Part shown: positions 22,544 to 33,692 of the stretch, in pieces
Layout: the number at the start of each line of letters is the position of its first letter
Position numbering within the stretch: position 1 is the first letter of the stretch
Source: Anaerolineae bacterium
GTDB lineage: Bacteria > Chloroflexota > Anaerolineae > B4-G1 > DUEL01
NCBI GenBank assembly: GCA_025060135.1
Contig: JANXCY010000008.1
Span: forward strand, 1 to 64,000
Length of the DNA stretch: 64,000 nucleotides
Direction: 5' to 3'
Translations under genes and position numbers: made by a program
Notes under the pieces: model-generated
Seen by the model: only the letters and a program-made list of their open reading frames with translations
Told to the model about the DNA's origin: nothing
The model's database searches: none

Positions 22544-23355
22544 CGGGGCACCGGGATAGGTGTCGGCTTCGAACGGGCGGGCGCCGGGGCGCCTCTCCCA
22601 ATGCTCATCAGTTCGGCGGCCAGGGCCCGATACTGCTCGGCGCTCCGGCTTTTGGGGGCATACCGGTTAATGGCATGCTGATGCATCACGCATTCCCGTA
22701 GTCGGGTGTCTATTTCTATCACGGTGTTCAACAGAAGATGGCCCAGGTGCTGCTGCATGTGCTCCATCACCAGCCGGGAGATGCGGCTGCGCCGGTCGTA
22801 CATGGTGATCAGAACCCGATAGCGAAGTTTAGGGTTGGTCCGTTCCCGCACCAGTTTGGCCAGGCCGATCGTCTGCCGGAGGGCCCGGGCGGCATAATAA
22901 TCGCACTGGAGGGGGATGATCAACAAGTCCGCCGCCGTCAGCGCATTGAGCGTCAACAGGCCGCTGGCCGGCGGACAGTCTATCAGGACGTAGTTGTAAA
23001 ACTCTTCCTTCAGGCCACTGAACTGTTGCTTCAAGAGCCCTTCGTATCCGGGGCGGCGATATAACACTTTATCCATCACCGCCAGCGACAGGTTGGCCGG
23101 GATGAGATCCACTCCGAAGATGTGCGTTTCCCGGCTGGCTCCTACCAGCGATAAGTGGCCCAGCAGGACTTCGCTGACGGTATAGCGGAGCCTTTCCGGA
23201 TGGAATCCCAGGGAAAGGGTCAGGTGAGCCTGAGGGTCCAGGTCTATCAGGAGGACCGTCTGCCCCAATTCTGCAAAGGCGGCGCCCAGGGATAGGCAGG
23301 TAGTCGTCTTCGCCACACCCCCTTTGGAGTTGCCGATGGCCATAATCGTTGTCAT
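22540..23355 (-). CDS. ParA/Soj-family ATPase
   Basis: IMAIGNSKGGVAKTTTCLSLGAAFAELGQTVLLIDLDPQAHLT. Confidence 0.92.
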   Translation of the reverse strand: MTTIMAIGNSKGGVAKTTTCLSLGAAFAELGQTVLLIDLDPQAHLTLSLGFHPERLRYTVSEVLLGHLSLVGASRETHIFGVDLIPANLSLAVMDKVLYRRPGYEGLLKQQFSGLKEEFYNYVLIDCPPASGLLTLNALTAADLLIIPLQCDYYAARALRQTIGLAKLVRERTNPKLRYRVLITMYDRRSRISRLVMEHMQQHLGHLLLNTVIEIDTRLRECVMHQHAINRYAPKSRSAEQYRALAAELMSIGRGAPAPARSKPTPIPVPR

Positions 23356-23656
23356 GGTGGATGCTCCCTGCAGGATCCGCCCGCGCGGCCCGGGGTGGAT
23401 AAGCCCCTCCGGGACCGATTCGGTTCCCTCATGGATTGTAATTCTTTTGTTGGAGAGTGGCCGTTACGAAGTTGTTACAGCCGGGTTACCCCGTGGTGTT
23501 TCCCGCGGGGAAGGCGGGGTTGAGGACGGGCATTGCCACCCGCTGCCCCTTCTCTCCCTGCTGGCGCAAAAAGGCGGAAAGAAGTAGAATGGAGAGAAGT
23601 GGGGCTTTCCGCACAGGCGATGAAGTAACCGAGGACCGGATGTTCTGAGGGAGAAT

Positions 23657-24685
23657 ATGGCAGCGGACCTGGCGATAGAAACCCATCAATTGGGACGGAT
23701 TTACACGATCCGTAACCGGCGGGAACGGCGTATCCGCAGAGAGATTGTCGCCCTACAGGATGTGAATCTGGAGATTCCGCGCGGGGAACTCTTTGGCCTT
23801 TTGGGTCCCAACGGCGCCGGAAAGACGACGCTTATCAAGATACTGACCACGCTGCTGGCCCCCACCACTGGCTGGGCACGGGTGGCCGGGTATGACGTGG
23901 TGCGGGAGCCGCACTCCATCCGCCCGCGTATCAACATGGTCTCCGGCGGTGAGGCCTCCGGCTATGGCCTGCTCACGGTGCGGGAGAATCTCTGGATGTT
24001 TGCCCAGTTCTACGGCTTGCCCACCCGGGAGGCCAACCGTCGCATTGAGGAACTGCTCTGCCGCATCGGGCTGGCCGACCGCATGCACACCAAAGTCTCT
24101 GATCTCTCCACTGGCCTGCGGCAGAAGATGAACGTCGTCCGGGGATTTCTGACGGATCCGGAGATTCTCTTCCTGGACGAACCAACGCTGGGACTGGATG
24201 TGGGAGCCGCCCGGGATGTCCGGCGGTTCATCCGGGAATGGATGGACGCTCACCCCAATCGCACCGTTCTCCTGACCACCCATTATATGATGGAAGCGGA
24301 CGAACTCTGCGATCGGGTGGCCATTATCAGTCAGGGACGTGTGCTGGCCTGCGATGCCCCCGAGGCGCTGAAGCGCCGGCTCCAGCGGGACGCGCGATTG
24401 GACATAGAGATTACGGCTCCCAACAGTCTGACAGCAGCAGCCCTGGAAGCGCTCCCAGGTGTTCGCAAGGCGGTGTTGACCGATGTGGAAGGGGGCGCCC
24501 GGCTCAATCTGGTCCTGGAGGAAGATTCCGTCCTGCCCGGTGTCATTCAGGTCCTGACGGAGCACGCGGTTCAGGTTCGCCACCTCACCAAACGGGAGCC
24601 GACGCTGGAGGACGTGTTTGTGGACCTGGTGGGGCGAACCCTGGCCGATTCGGAGACAGGGGGTGGACACGGGCATGGGTCGTGA
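23657..24685 (+). CDS. ABC-2 type transporter ATP-binding protein
   Basis: LLGPNGAGKTTLIKILTTLL...DLSTGLRQKMNVVRGFLTDPEILFLDEPTLGLD. Confidence 0.95.
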   Translation: MAADLAIETHQLGRIYTIRNRRERRIRREIVALQDVNLEIPRGELFGLLGPNGAGKTTLIKILTTLLAPTTGWARVAGYDVVREPHSIRPRINMVSGGEASGYGLLTVRENLWMFAQFYGLPTREANRRIEELLCRIGLADRMHTKVSDLSTGLRQKMNVVRGFLTDPEILFLDEPTLGLDVGAARDVRRFIREWMDAHPNRTVLLTTHYMMEADELCDRVAIISQGRVLACDAPEALKRRLQRDARLDIEITAPNSLTAAALEALPGVRKAVLTDVEGGARLNLVLEEDSVLPGVIQVLTEHAVQVRHLTKREPTLEDVFVDLVGRTLADSETGGGHGHGS

Positions 24686-25532
24686 GGGTGATTCTTTCTG
24701 GGCTCCTGTACCTAAGGTGGGCGGTTGGCGCCTGTTTCTGAAAACCGTGGTCGCCCGCGCCTACCCCCGCATCATCGGCCAGCAGCGGGAACGGTCGTGG
24801 ATTTTCTTTGACGTCTTCCTTTCCATCCTGGCGGTCTCGGCCTACGTCTTTGTCTATCGGGCCATTGGAGCCCCCGAGGACTATGTGGGCTTTGTGGTCA
24901 TCGGCGGCGCTATGACCCCTTTCTGGCTCAACGTCCTCTGGAGTATGTCCAGCCAGTTGTACTGGGAAAAGGAGTCCGGCAATCTGGCCCTTTACATTAT
25001 GGCCCCGAACTCCATGATGGCGATTCTGTTGGGGATGGCACTGGGCGGTATGCTGGGTACGTCGCTGCGAGCGGTGGCCATCCTGCTGGCCGGCAGTCTG
25101 CTCTTCCACGTCCAGTATACCGGGGGCAATGTCTTTGCACTGGGGGTGGTCTTTCTCCTCACCCTGACGGCCCTCTACGGGCTGGGGATGATGAGCGCAT
25201 CCCTTTTTCTGCTCTGGGGGCGAGAGGCATGGCACCTGGCGAACCTGGCTCAGGAGCCGATTTACCTCCTTTCCGGTTTCTACTTCCCGGTCAAGAACCT
25301 GGGCTTCTGGGTAGCAGTGGTGGCGTCTATGATCCCGCTGACGCTGGGCCTGGACGCGATGCGGCAACTCCTCTTCCCCGCTGGCGCCGCGACCGGCTTT
25401 CTGCCGGTCCCTGTGGAGGTCGCCGGTCTGGTGGTCCTGGGCGTCCTCTTTCTGGTCGCCGCGTGGGGGCTATTGAGATATATGGAACGGATCGCCATTC
25501 GGGAAGGACGGCTGCTGGAGATGCGGCGATGA
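24675..25532 (+). CDS. ABC-2 type transporter permease
   Basis: Polytopic protein, overlaps the upstream ATPase gene. Confidence 0.85.
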   Translation: MGREGDSFWAPVPKVGGWRLFLKTVVARAYPRIIGQQRERSWIFFDVFLSILAVSAYVFVYRAIGAPEDYVGFVVIGGAMTPFWLNVLWSMSSQLYWEKESGNLALYIMAPNSMMAILLGMALGGMLGTSLRAVAILLAGSLLFHVQYTGGNVFALGVVFLLTLTALYGLGMMSASLFLLWGREAWHLANLAQEPIYLLSGFYFPVKNLGFWVAVVASMIPLTLGLDAMRQLLFPAGAATGFLPVPVEVAGLVVLGVLFLVAAWGLLRYMERIAIREGRLLEMRR

Positions 25533-26422
25533 TGAGACCATCCGCCCACCGGTATATCGGTTTATCGGAGCGATGGCGCGCGGCCTGGCGGTCGTTCCGG
25601 ATCGCCACCTGGCTGGGCTGGCAGATTGAGTCCAACTGGACCGATCCCTTCCTTTTTGCTGTGTATTCTATGCTCAAGCCTCTGGCTTCGGCAGCGATTC
25701 TGGTGGTGATGTACGGCGTCATCACTCAGGCCCAGTTTCAGCACCCGGTGTTTGCCTATATCTATCTGGGCAATGCGTTCTATATCTATGTGGGCGCGGT
25801 GATGACCGGTGTCTCCTGGGCAGTGATTGATGATCGGGAGCACTACCGGACTCTGAAGTACATCTACGTCGCGCCGGTGCGCATACCCGCCTACTGGCTG
25901 GGGCGGGGGGTGGCCCGCTTCCTGACCGGCTCCTTCGCCGTTCTCATCACGCTGACGGCAGGGGTGCTCTTCCTGCGCGTGCCCCTGCACCCCGCCCGGG
26001 TGGACTGGCCCCTCTTTCTGCTCTCCCTGGTCCTGGGCGTAGGAGCGCTGGCCCTGATGGGGCTGGTACTGGCGAGCATCAGCCTGAGGGTGGCCCACCA
26101 CTTCTTTCTCATCGGCGAGGCGGTGGCCGGGGCCCTCTACCTCCTCAGTGGCGCGATTTTCCCCTTGGAAGTCCTCCCGGCGTGGTTACGACCGCTGGGG
26201 TTTATGATGCCTATCACGTACTGGCTGGAACTCATCCGTCGCTCGCTTCTGGGGGATGCAGCGCGAGCCTTCCCCACTCTGGCGGGCTTCAGCAACGGCC
26301 AGTTGCTGGGCATCCTGACGGGGCTTTCTGTCCTCTTTGCGCTCGTGGCCGCAGTGGTCTTTCAACTGTGTGATCGCCAGGCCCGGGATCGGGGGTTGAT
26401 TGACCAGACGACCAACTATTAG
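25529..26422 (+). CDS. ABC-2 type transporter permease
   Basis: ATGA overlap with upstream permease; SGAIFPLEVLPAWLRPLGFMMPITYWLELIRRSLLG. Confidence 0.88.
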   Translation: MMRPSAHRYIGLSERWRAAWRSFRIATWLGWQIESNWTDPFLFAVYSMLKPLASAAILVVMYGVITQAQFQHPVFAYIYLGNAFYIYVGAVMTGVSWAVIDDREHYRTLKYIYVAPVRIPAYWLGRGVARFLTGSFAVLITLTAGVLFLRVPLHPARVDWPLFLLSLVLGVGALALMGLVLASISLRVAHHFFLIGEAVAGALYLLSGAIFPLEVLPAWLRPLGFMMPITYWLELIRRSLLGDAARAFPTLAGFSNGQLLGILTGLSVLFALVAAVVFQLCDRQARDRGLIDQTTNY

Positions 26423-26427
26423 CCATC

Positions 26428-26456
26428 GGGGCGGCGGCCCGAAGGACCGCCGCCCC
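26428..26456. terminator. Hairpin between convergent ABC permease and clpB genes
   Basis: GGGGCGGCGG-CCCGAAGGA-CCGCCGCCCC. Confidence 0.7.
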
Positions 26457-26462
26457 TCGTCG

Positions 26463-29042
26463 CTACTTCGCCAACACCACCCGGCCGTCCCGCGCATCCA
26501 CCCGTACGGTCTCCCCTTCCCGGAACTCGCCGCGCAGGATGGCCAGCGCCAGCGGGTCCTGCACCTCCCGCTGGATGACCCGCTTCAGCGGCCGCGCACC
26601 GAAGACCGGGTCGTAGCCCACCTCAGCCAGGTACTCCCGCAGTCCGTCCGTCCATTCCAGCCCAATCTGCCGCTGGGCCAGCAAGCCCCGCAGCCGCTCC
26701 ATCTGGATGTCCACAATCCGCTTCAGGTCCTCCCGCGTCAGGCTGTGGAAGAGGATGATTTCGTCAATCCGGTTCAGGAACTCCGGGCGGAAGGTCCGGT
26801 CCAGTTCCTCCATCACCCGCTCCCGCGCCGCCTCCACGCCCAGTTCCTTAATCCAGCGGCTGCCGATGTTGCTGGTCATGATGATAATGGTGTTGCGGAA
26901 GTCCACCGTTCGGCCATGACCGTCGGTCAGGCGGCCCTCATCCAGGAGTTGGAGCAGGGTGTTGAAGACCTCTGGATGGGCCTTCTCTATCTCGTCAAAG
27001 AGGACCACGCTGTAGGGCCGGCGACGGACGGCCTCGGTGAGTTGGCCGCCCTCTTCGTAGCCCACATAACCCGGCGGCGCGCCGATGAGCCGGGAGACGG
27101 TGTGCCGCTCCTGGTACTCGCTCATGTCAATGCGGACCATCGCCTCCTCGGTGTCAAAGAGGAACTCCGCCAGCGCGCGGGCCAGTTCGGTCTTGCCGAC
27201 CCCCGTCGGCCCCAGGAAGATGAAGGAGCCGATGGGCCGATTGGGGTCCTGGAGCCCCGCGCGGGCCCGTCGGACGGCGTTAGCAACGGCCCGGACCGCT
27301 TCGTCCTGCCCGACGACGCGCCGATGCAGCGCCTCCTCCATCCGCAGGAGTTTCTCCAGTTCGCCCTCCAGCAGTTTGGTCACCGGGATACCGGTCCACT
27401 CCGCCACCACGCGGGCCACGTCCTCCGGCCCGACCTCCTCCTTCAGCAGGGGCCGGTCGGCCTGCAGTTCCTTCAGTCGTTCCTCCTGCTCCCGCCGCTG
27501 GCGCTCCAGTTCGATCAGCACGCCGTACTGGAGTTCGGACGCGCGGGCGTAGTCCAGGGCCCGCTGGGCCTCCTCAATCTGGTGGCGGACCTGTTCTATG
27601 CGCTCCTTCGTCTCCCGCAGGGCCTGGATCGCCGCCTTCTCCCGCTCCCACCGGGCTCGCAGGGCCTGGCTTTCCTCCCGCAAGTCGGCCAGTTCCTTCT
27701 CCAGTTTCGCCAGGCGCTCCCGGCTGGCTTCGTCCGTCTCCTTCTTCAGCGCTTCCCGTTCAATCTCCAATTGCATGATACGCCGGTCCACCTCGTCCAG
27801 TTCGGCGGGTTTGGAGTCTATCTCCATCCGCAGGCGGGACGCGGCCTCGTCTATCAGGTCAATGGCCTTATCGGGCAGGTGCCGGTCGGCAATGTAGCGG
27901 TGGCTGAGGACGGCGGCCGCGATGCACGCGGCGTCCTGGATACGGACGCCATGGTGGACCTCGTACCGCTCCTTGAGGCCCCGCAGGATGCTGATGGTAT
28001 CTTCCACCGACGGCTCGTCCACGTAGACGGGCTGGAAGCGCCGCTCCAGCGCGGCGTCCTTCTCAATGTACTTGCGGTATTCGTCCAGCGTCGTCGCGCC
28101 GATGCAGCGGAGTTCGCCCCGCGCCAGCATCGGCTTGAGGATGTTGGCCGCGTCCATCGGCGCGCCCTCGGCCCGCCCTGCGCCGACGACCTGATGAATC
28201 TCGTCAATGAACAGGATGATTTCCCCCTCCGCGTCGGCGACCTCCTTGAGGACGGCCTTCAGGCGCTCCTCAAACTCGCCCCGGTACTTGGCCCCGGCGA
28301 CCAGCGCGCCCAGGTCCAGCGCGATGATGCGCTTATCCTTCAGCCCCTCCGGGACGTCGCCCCGGACGATGCGCTGGGCCAGTCCCTCCACGATGGCCGT
28401 CTTCCCGACGCCGGCATCGCCTACCAGGACCGGGTTGTTCTTGGTCCGGCGGTTGAGAATCTGCATCACCCGCCGGATTTCCTCGTCCCGCCCGATGACC
28501 GGGTCCAGTTTCCCCTGGCGGGCCAGCGCGGTGAGGTCCCGGCCGTACTTTTCCAGCGCCTGGTAGGTGGCCTCCGGGTTCTGGGACGTAACCCGCTGAC
28601 TGCCCCGGATAGCGGTCAGCGCGCGCAGGACGGCGTCTTCGGTGATACCGTGCGCGGAGAGGATGCGCGCGGCGCCGTTCCCGTGCGGGCCCAGCAGGGC
28701 CAGCAGCAGGTGCTCCGTGCTGATGAACTCGTCCCGCATCCGGGCGGCGATCTTCTCCGCCTCCTCCAGCGCGCGGGAAAGGTCGCGGGAAAGCCCGATC
28801 TGCGTCGGGCCGTAGACCTTGGGCTTTTCCCGCAGCGCGCGCTCCGCCGCCAGCGCGACCGTCTGGGGCGGGACGTTCATCTTCGCCAGTACCTGGGGCA
28901 CTACCCCGTCGGCCTGCCGGACCAGCGCCAGCAGCAAATGCTCCGGCTCTATCTGGCCATGGTTGTATTCGCTGGCCAGACGCTGAGCCGCGAAAACGGC
29001 TTCCTGGGCTTTTTCGGTGTACCGCTGGATATCCATGCTCAT
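26463..29042 (-). CDS. clpB: ATP-dependent chaperone ClpB
   Basis: [38 protein letters not shown]...two Walker A sites ([36 protein letters not shown]), coiled-coil middle domain. Confidence 0.97.
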   Translation of the reverse strand: MSMDIQRYTEKAQEAVFAAQRLASEYNHGQIEPEHLLLALVRQADGVVPQVLAKMNVPPQTVALAAERALREKPKVYGPTQIGLSRDLSRALEEAEKIAARMRDEFISTEHLLLALLGPHGNGAARILSAHGITEDAVLRALTAIRGSQRVTSQNPEATYQALEKYGRDLTALARQGKLDPVIGRDEEIRRVMQILNRRTKNNPVLVGDAGVGKTAIVEGLAQRIVRGDVPEGLKDKRIIALDLGALVAGAKYRGEFEERLKAVLKEVADAEGEIILFIDEIHQVVGAGRAEGAPMDAANILKPMLARGELRCIGATTLDEYRKYIEKDAALERRFQPVYVDEPSVEDTISILRGLKERYEVHHGVRIQDAACIAAAVLSHRYIADRHLPDKAIDLIDEAASRLRMEIDSKPAELDEVDRRIMQLEIEREALKKETDEASRERLAKLEKELADLREESQALRARWEREKAAIQALRETKERIEQVRHQIEEAQRALDYARASELQYGVLIELERQRREQEERLKELQADRPLLKEEVGPEDVARVVAEWTGIPVTKLLEGELEKLLRMEEALHRRVVGQDEAVRAVANAVRRARAGLQDPNRPIGSFIFLGPTGVGKTELARALAEFLFDTEEAMVRIDMSEYQERHTVSRLIGAPPGYVGYEEGGQLTEAVRRRPYSVVLFDEIEKAHPEVFNTLLQLLDEGRLTDGHGRTVDFRNTIIIMTSNIGSRWIKELGVEAARERVMEELDRTFRPEFLNRIDEIILFHSLTREDLKRIVDIQMERLRGLLAQRQIGLEWTDGLREYLAEVGYDPVFGARPLKRVIQREVQDPLALAILRGEFREGETVRVDARDGRVVLAK

Positions 29043-29139
29043 CACCTCCCACAATTTGCGCGTGTGATCTCCCATAGGATGATAGGCTCCCTCCTGTTAG
29101 AAAATTGCTGGAAGGATATTAAAGTTGCGTAAGAAACCA

Positions 29140-29167
29140 TTGACAGAAGCATCCTCTCTTGTATAAT
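29140..29167 (+). promoter_or_regulatory. sigma70-type promoter of kbl
   Basis: TTGACA-N16-TATAAT. Confidence 0.8.
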
Positions 29168-29218
29168 GACCCCCGCTGGGGGGAGAAGCCCGTGCACAGA
29201 CCTCACTGAGGAGCCGAC

Positions 29219-30403
29219 ATGGGAGATAAATTTGATTTCATTCGCGAAGAGATGGCCGCGCTGAAAGAGTCTGGTCTCTTTATTTACCTGCGCACCGTTG
29301 GGTCGGCTCCTGGACCCTGGATGATTGTGGATGGCAAAAAGGTTTTGAACCTTTGCACCAACAACTACCTGGGCCTGGCGACCCACCCCCGGCTGGTCCA
29401 GGCGGCCCACGAGGCGCTGGACCGCTGGGGGGTCGGGCCGACAGCCGTCCGCTCTATTGCTGGAACCCTTGCCATCCACGTGGAACTGGAGCGGAAGGTT
29501 GCCGAATTCAAACACGTGGAAGATGCCCTTTACGTTCAATCAGGCTTTTGCGCCAACCAGGCTGCCATCCCGCCCCTGGTGGGCCGGGAGGACGTCATCT
29601 TCTCCGACCGGCTGAACCACGCCTCCATCATTGACGGATGCCGCCTCAGCGGGGCTAAAATCGTCGTCTACGAGCACTGCGACCCCGAGGACCTGGAAGC
29701 CAAAATCCGGGAGAACCTTCCTAACTTCCGGCGGGGGATGGTGATCACGGACGGTGTCTTCTCTATGGACGGCGATGTGGCCCCGCTGGACAAAATCTAC
29801 GAGATCGCGGAGCGTTATGGGCTCATCACGATGGTGGACGATGCCCATGGCGAAGGCGTTCTGGGCCATGGCGGTCGGGGGATTGTGGACCACTTTGGCC
29901 TCCACGGGAAGTTTGACATTGAAATTGGCACCTTCTCCAAAGCCTTCGGCGTTGTCGGAGGAATCATCTCCGGCAAGAAAGTGGTGATAGACTACCTGCG
30001 CCAGCGGGCCCGCCCCTTTCTGTTCTCCAACGCCGTTACCGCCGCCGACACCGCCGCGTGCATAGCGGCGGTGGAGGTTCTCTCCGAATCCACCGAACTG
30101 GTGGACCGTCTCTGGGAGAACACCCGCTACTTTAAAGGGGAGATGAAACGGTTGGGCTTTAATCTGGGCCGCAGCGTTACTCCCATCACACCGGTCATGT
30201 TGGGGGAGGCGCCGCTGGCCCAGGCATTCAGCCGCCGCCTCTTTGAGGAGGGGGTCTTCGCGATGGCCATCGGCTATCCGACGGTCCCCAGAGGACAAGC
30301 CCGCATCCGGGTCATGGTCTCCGCGATGCTGAGCCGAGACGATCTGGACTACGGCCTGGAGAAGTTCGCGAAGGTGGGGAAGGAACTGGGAGTGATCAGG
30401 TGA
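29219..30403 (+). CDS. kbl: Glycine C-acetyltransferase (2-amino-3-ketobutyrate CoA ligase) family
   Basis: [41 protein letters not shown]...[16 protein letters not shown]...[18 protein letters not shown]. Confidence 0.93.
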   Translation: MGDKFDFIREEMAALKESGLFIYLRTVGSAPGPWMIVDGKKVLNLCTNNYLGLATHPRLVQAAHEALDRWGVGPTAVRSIAGTLAIHVELERKVAEFKHVEDALYVQSGFCANQAAIPPLVGREDVIFSDRLNHASIIDGCRLSGAKIVVYEHCDPEDLEAKIRENLPNFRRGMVITDGVFSMDGDVAPLDKIYEIAERYGLITMVDDAHGEGVLGHGGRGIVDHFGLHGKFDIEIGTFSKAFGVVGGIISGKKVVIDYLRQRARPFLFSNAVTAADTAACIAAVEVLSESTELVDRLWENTRYFKGEMKRLGFNLGRSVTPITPVMLGEAPLAQAFSRRLFEEGVFAMAIGYPTVPRGQARIRVMVSAMLSRDDLDYGLEKFAKVGKELGVIR

Positions 30404-31377
30404 CCGTCGCGCGCCTGCACCGGGTGTCTGGAAATCCAGTACGGGTCAACCGCCTGCATTACCTGATGGTAGGGATATGGCTCCTGGCGTTCACCGGTTG
30501 CGCGGCGGGGCTGCCATCGGCTACTCCTTCTCCGCTCCCTCCCTCGCCGCTGCCAACGGCGACACCCGATCCGGCCATCTTTTACGAACAGGGGCTGGCC
30601 TGTCAGCAGGCAGGGGACTGGGAGTGCGCCCGGTTGGCCTTCTCCCGCACCCTGGAACTGAACCCGGGTTTCGCTTTTGCCTATCGGGCGCGAGCCGCCG
30701 TCTATCTGGCCCTGGGAGACGGCCCCATGGCGCTGCGGGACGCGCAGACGGCCATTATGCTGGTGCCAGAAGACGCAGAAGCCTACATTTTGCTGGGGGA
30801 AATTCTCCGTCGGGCTTTTCATGACCCGCTCCAGGCGCTGGATGCCTACGATGCTGCGGTACAGCGGGACCCGGCGTTGGCGCCGGTTCTCTTTCCGGTC
30901 CGCTGGGAGTGTGCGGTGGTAGCGGCCCGTTCCGATCGGATGGCCGAATTGGCGGCCGAATATGCCCGCCTTCACCCGGACGATCCGATGCGGATGTACT
31001 ACCGGGGGCGGGCCCTGCTGGCCCACAGAGCCTCCCGGATAGCCATCCAGGTGGTAGGAGAGACCATCCAGCAGGAAGAGGGTCTGGCAGCGCTGTGGTT
31101 TGTGCTGGGAGAGGCCTATGCCGCCGATGGCGCTTGGCGGGAAGCCGTCATCTGCTACGAGCAAGCCCGGGCATTGATGACCGCTGGAGACCCCTCCCTC
31201 CAGGCGGTCTCCAGGAATCCAGCCGCGACGCTGGCTCTGGCGCTGGGAACGGCTTACCTCTACGCCGGGCGTTGTGGGGATGCCGAAGCCGTCTTTCGCT
31301 ACGCGCAGGCGCTGGGTTCCGACCGCCCCGACCTGCCCACGCTCATTGGGCAGGCCATGATCTGCCAGCGCCAGTAG
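30400..31377 (+). CDS. TPR-repeat lipoprotein
   Basis: Lipobox [10 protein letters not shown]; several TPR-like helices. Confidence 0.75.
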   Translation: MTVARLHRVSGNPVRVNRLHYLMVGIWLLAFTGCAAGLPSATPSPLPPSPLPTATPDPAIFYEQGLACQQAGDWECARLAFSRTLELNPGFAFAYRARAAVYLALGDGPMALRDAQTAIMLVPEDAEAYILLGEILRRAFHDPLQALDAYDAAVQRDPALAPVLFPVRWECAVVAARSDRMAELAAEYARLHPDDPMRMYYRGRALLAHRASRIAIQVVGETIQQEEGLAALWFVLGEAYAADGAWREAVICYEQARALMTAGDPSLQAVSRNPAATLALALGTAYLYAGRCGDAEAVFRYAQALGSDRPDLPTLIGQAMICQRQ

Positions 31378-31460
31378 CGAGTCGGTGTTTATTGGGATAG
31401 CTCCGCCCATAGGCAACAGTGGCCAGAGGCCTGGCCCTTTCCCCCTGGCAGGAGGAACGG

Positions 31461-31649
31461 ATGAAACTCATCTACCGGGACCGAGAATGGGAACTGGAAG
31501 GACGGATGACCGTCCGTCAGGCCATAGAACAGATAGGGTTGATTCCGGAGACGGTACTGGCAGTACGGGACGGCAAACTGCTCACCGAGGATACGATACT
31601 GGACCCGGAGGACACCGTCAAACTGGTCTCTGTCGTCTCCGGAGGATAG
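31461..31649 (+). CDS. ThiS/MoaD/TtuB-like sulfur-carrier (ubiquitin-like) protein
   Basis: MKLIYRDREWELEGRMTVRQAIEQIGLIPETVLAVRDGKLLTEDTILDPEDTVKLVSVVSGG; terminal GG, good RBS. Confidence 0.85.
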   Translation: MKLIYRDREWELEGRMTVRQAIEQIGLIPETVLAVRDGKLLTEDTILDPEDTVKLVSVVSGG

Positions 31650-31791
31650 AGGACGGCGAAAGAGCGCTGGTGGTGCTTTTCCGCGGAGCCGGGAGGATCG
31701 TTATGGCTTTCCCATCCCCGGCTGGACGGATGGCTTAAATCCGTCGCCATATGAAAAATCTCTGTGCTCTTTCGTCCGTGGGGTGCACCCC

Positions 31792-32175
31792 ATGCTGGCA
31801 TCTTGGAAGCGCCGCGCCCAGAACCTGCGGGCCGACACCTATGCTCTCTACCTGGCCTACCGGGACCCGCGCACGCCCGGATATGCCCGGCTCTTCGCCG
31901 CGCTGGTTGTCGGCTACGCCTTCAGCCCGGTGGACCTGATCCCGGATTTCGTCCCCGTCCTGGGCTACCTGGATGACCTGGTAGTGGTGCCGCTGGGGGT
32001 ACTCCTGGCCCTGAAGATGATCCCGCCCCAGGTCTGGGCCGAAAGCCGCGCGCGGGCGCGAGAAGTAACGCTTTCGGGCCGACCGGTCCGCTGGGCCGCC
32101 GTCGTAGTGGTCGCGACCTGGCTGCTGATTCTGGCGCTGATGACGGCGGTTCTATGGAAAGTGCTGGCAAAGTAA
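31792..32175 (+). CDS. YkvA/DUF1232 family membrane protein
   Basis: YAFSPVDLIPDFVPVLGYLDDLVVVPLGVLLALKMIP. Confidence 0.9.
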   Translation: MLASWKRRAQNLRADTYALYLAYRDPRTPGYARLFAALVVGYAFSPVDLIPDFVPVLGYLDDLVVVPLGVLLALKMIPPQVWAESRARAREVTLSGRPVRWAAVVVVATWLLILALMTAVLWKVLAK

Positions 32176-32201
32176 GGGAACCAGAACGGGCTATGGTCAG
32201 A

Positions 32202-32230
32202 TTGCTTTTTCGTAAAAAAACGAATATACT
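32202..32230 (+). promoter_or_regulatory. Promoter with palindromic spacer ahead of the ABC/HlyD operon
   Basis: TTGCTT-N17-TATACT; spacer contains TTCGTAAAAAAACGAA inverted repeat. Confidence 0.7.
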
Positions 32231-32236
32231 ATACTG

Positions 32237-32450
32237 CGGGTAGAGGAACTGGCCCCGAGCCCAGGAGGAGACCTGGGAGCAAATTTGTTCCGGATGCTTC
32301 CCGCCTTCCTGGCCCAGCAATACGGCATCCAGGTTACCGACACTGCGCCGAAAGTCAGCGTTATTGGGATGAAGGCTCTCCTGAGATGGGAACTGTGTAC
32401 CTCCGAAAAGAGGTTTTGGAGCCCGCGCGTGTGCTCCAAAACCTCTTTAT
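32237..32450 (+). ncRNA. Structured 5' leader, candidate attenuator or riboswitch of unrecognised class
   Basis: CCCAGG/CCTGGG and GGATGC...GCATCC stems, candidate anti-terminator ACCTC-CGAAAA-GAGGT overlapping the 5' arm of the terminator. Confidence 0.5.
32410..32450 (+). terminator. Rho-independent terminator/attenuator upstream of ABC ATPase
   Basis: GAGGTTTTGGAGC-CCGCGCGTGT-GCTCCAAAACCTC-TTTATT, perfect 13-bp stem. Confidence 0.85.
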
Positions 32451-32469
32451 TAAGCGTAGACCAGGATTT

Positions 32470-33405
32470 ATGGAAGAATTGGCAGTCGTTGCCCAGGGTC
32501 TGACCAAAAAGTTCGGCGACTTCACCGCCGTAGATGGTGTCTCCTTCCGTATCCGGCGGGGGGAGATTTTCGGCTTCCTGGGGCCCAACGGGGCCGGAAA
32601 GACCACGACTATCCGCATGCTCCTGGGTCTCCTGCGCCCCACCTCCGGTACTGCCACTGTCCTGGGATACGATATTGTTCGGCAGGCGGAAGAAATCCGC
32701 AAGCGTGTTGGCTACATGTCCCAGCGCTTCAGCCTCTACCAGGACCTGACCGTCGCCGAGAACCTGGAGTTTTATGGCCGGACCTACGGCATTCGGGGGA
32801 GGCGGCTCCGAGAGCGCAAAGCGTTCGTCGTCCGTATGGCCGGGTTGGAGGGGCGGGAGCGGGAACTGACCCGCAACCTCTCCGGTGGCTGGAAACAGCG
32901 GCTGGCGCTGGGCGCGGCCATCCTGCATGAGCCGGAAATGCTTTTCCTGGACGAGCCGACGGCGGGGGTGGACCCCATCTCCCGTCGCGCCTTCTGGGAC
33001 CTGCTCTACGAACTGGCCGAAGGCGGGACCACCATCTTCGTTACCACCCACTATATGGACGAGGCGGAACATTGCCACACTCTGGCCTTCATCTACGGAG
33101 GCCGCATCGTCGCCCAGGGCCCGCCCGACGAGATCAAAAAGAACCAAATGCAGGGGCAGGTCCTGGAGGTAGACTGCTCCGACCCGGAGTGGGCGGTCCG
33201 ACTTCTGCGGCAGGCCGGACAGTTTGACGAAGTGGCTCTCTACGGTTCGCTCATCCATGTGGTGACCCGGGAGGTGGAGGCCCATCAGCGGGAAATTCAG
33301 GAGCGATTGCAGCAGGCCGGCATCGTGGTCTATTCGGTAGATTGGATTGTCCCGTCGCTGGAGGATGTATTCATCTCGCGCGTGCGCAACGCAGCGCAAG
33401 ATTGA
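32470..33405 (+). CDS. ABC transporter ATP-binding protein
   Basis: GFLGPNGAGKTTTIRMLLGLL...NLSGGWKQRLALGAAILHEPEMLFLDEPTAGVDP. Confidence 0.96.
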   Translation: MEELAVVAQGLTKKFGDFTAVDGVSFRIRRGEIFGFLGPNGAGKTTTIRMLLGLLRPTSGTATVLGYDIVRQAEEIRKRVGYMSQRFSLYQDLTVAENLEFYGRTYGIRGRRLRERKAFVVRMAGLEGRERELTRNLSGGWKQRLALGAAILHEPEMLFLDEPTAGVDPISRRAFWDLLYELAEGGTTIFVTTHYMDEAEHCHTLAFIYGGRIVAQGPPDEIKKNQMQGQVLEVDCSDPEWAVRLLRQAGQFDEVALYGSLIHVVTREVEAHQREIQERLQQAGIVVYSVDWIVPSLEDVFISRVRNAAQD

Positions 33406-33692
33406 CGGGACTTCCCGCAGTTACCTGCTGGGCAGGCCGCCCGGCCTGTAAGACACCGTCAGAAGGCCGTTTCAGGCTACCGAGTACAAGCGAACAGCCT
33501 GCGCTATGCATTAACAGGAGTAAGTCCACTCCCAAAAGCCCAGTTCACCGCCGAGACGCAGAGTCCGCAGAGCCTGTACTCCATGTAGAACTCTGCGCTC
33601 CCAGCGTCTCTGCAGTGAGTTTTTGCAGCGGACTTAAGGAGTGATCATCCCTGCGGATTGAGTCTTGCGCCTCAGAAATCGGAGTATGGGAC

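Noticed and set aside
26400-29132. 910-aa plus-strand ORF
   Set aside because: Shadow ORF fully antisense to clpB; caused by high GC third-position bias.
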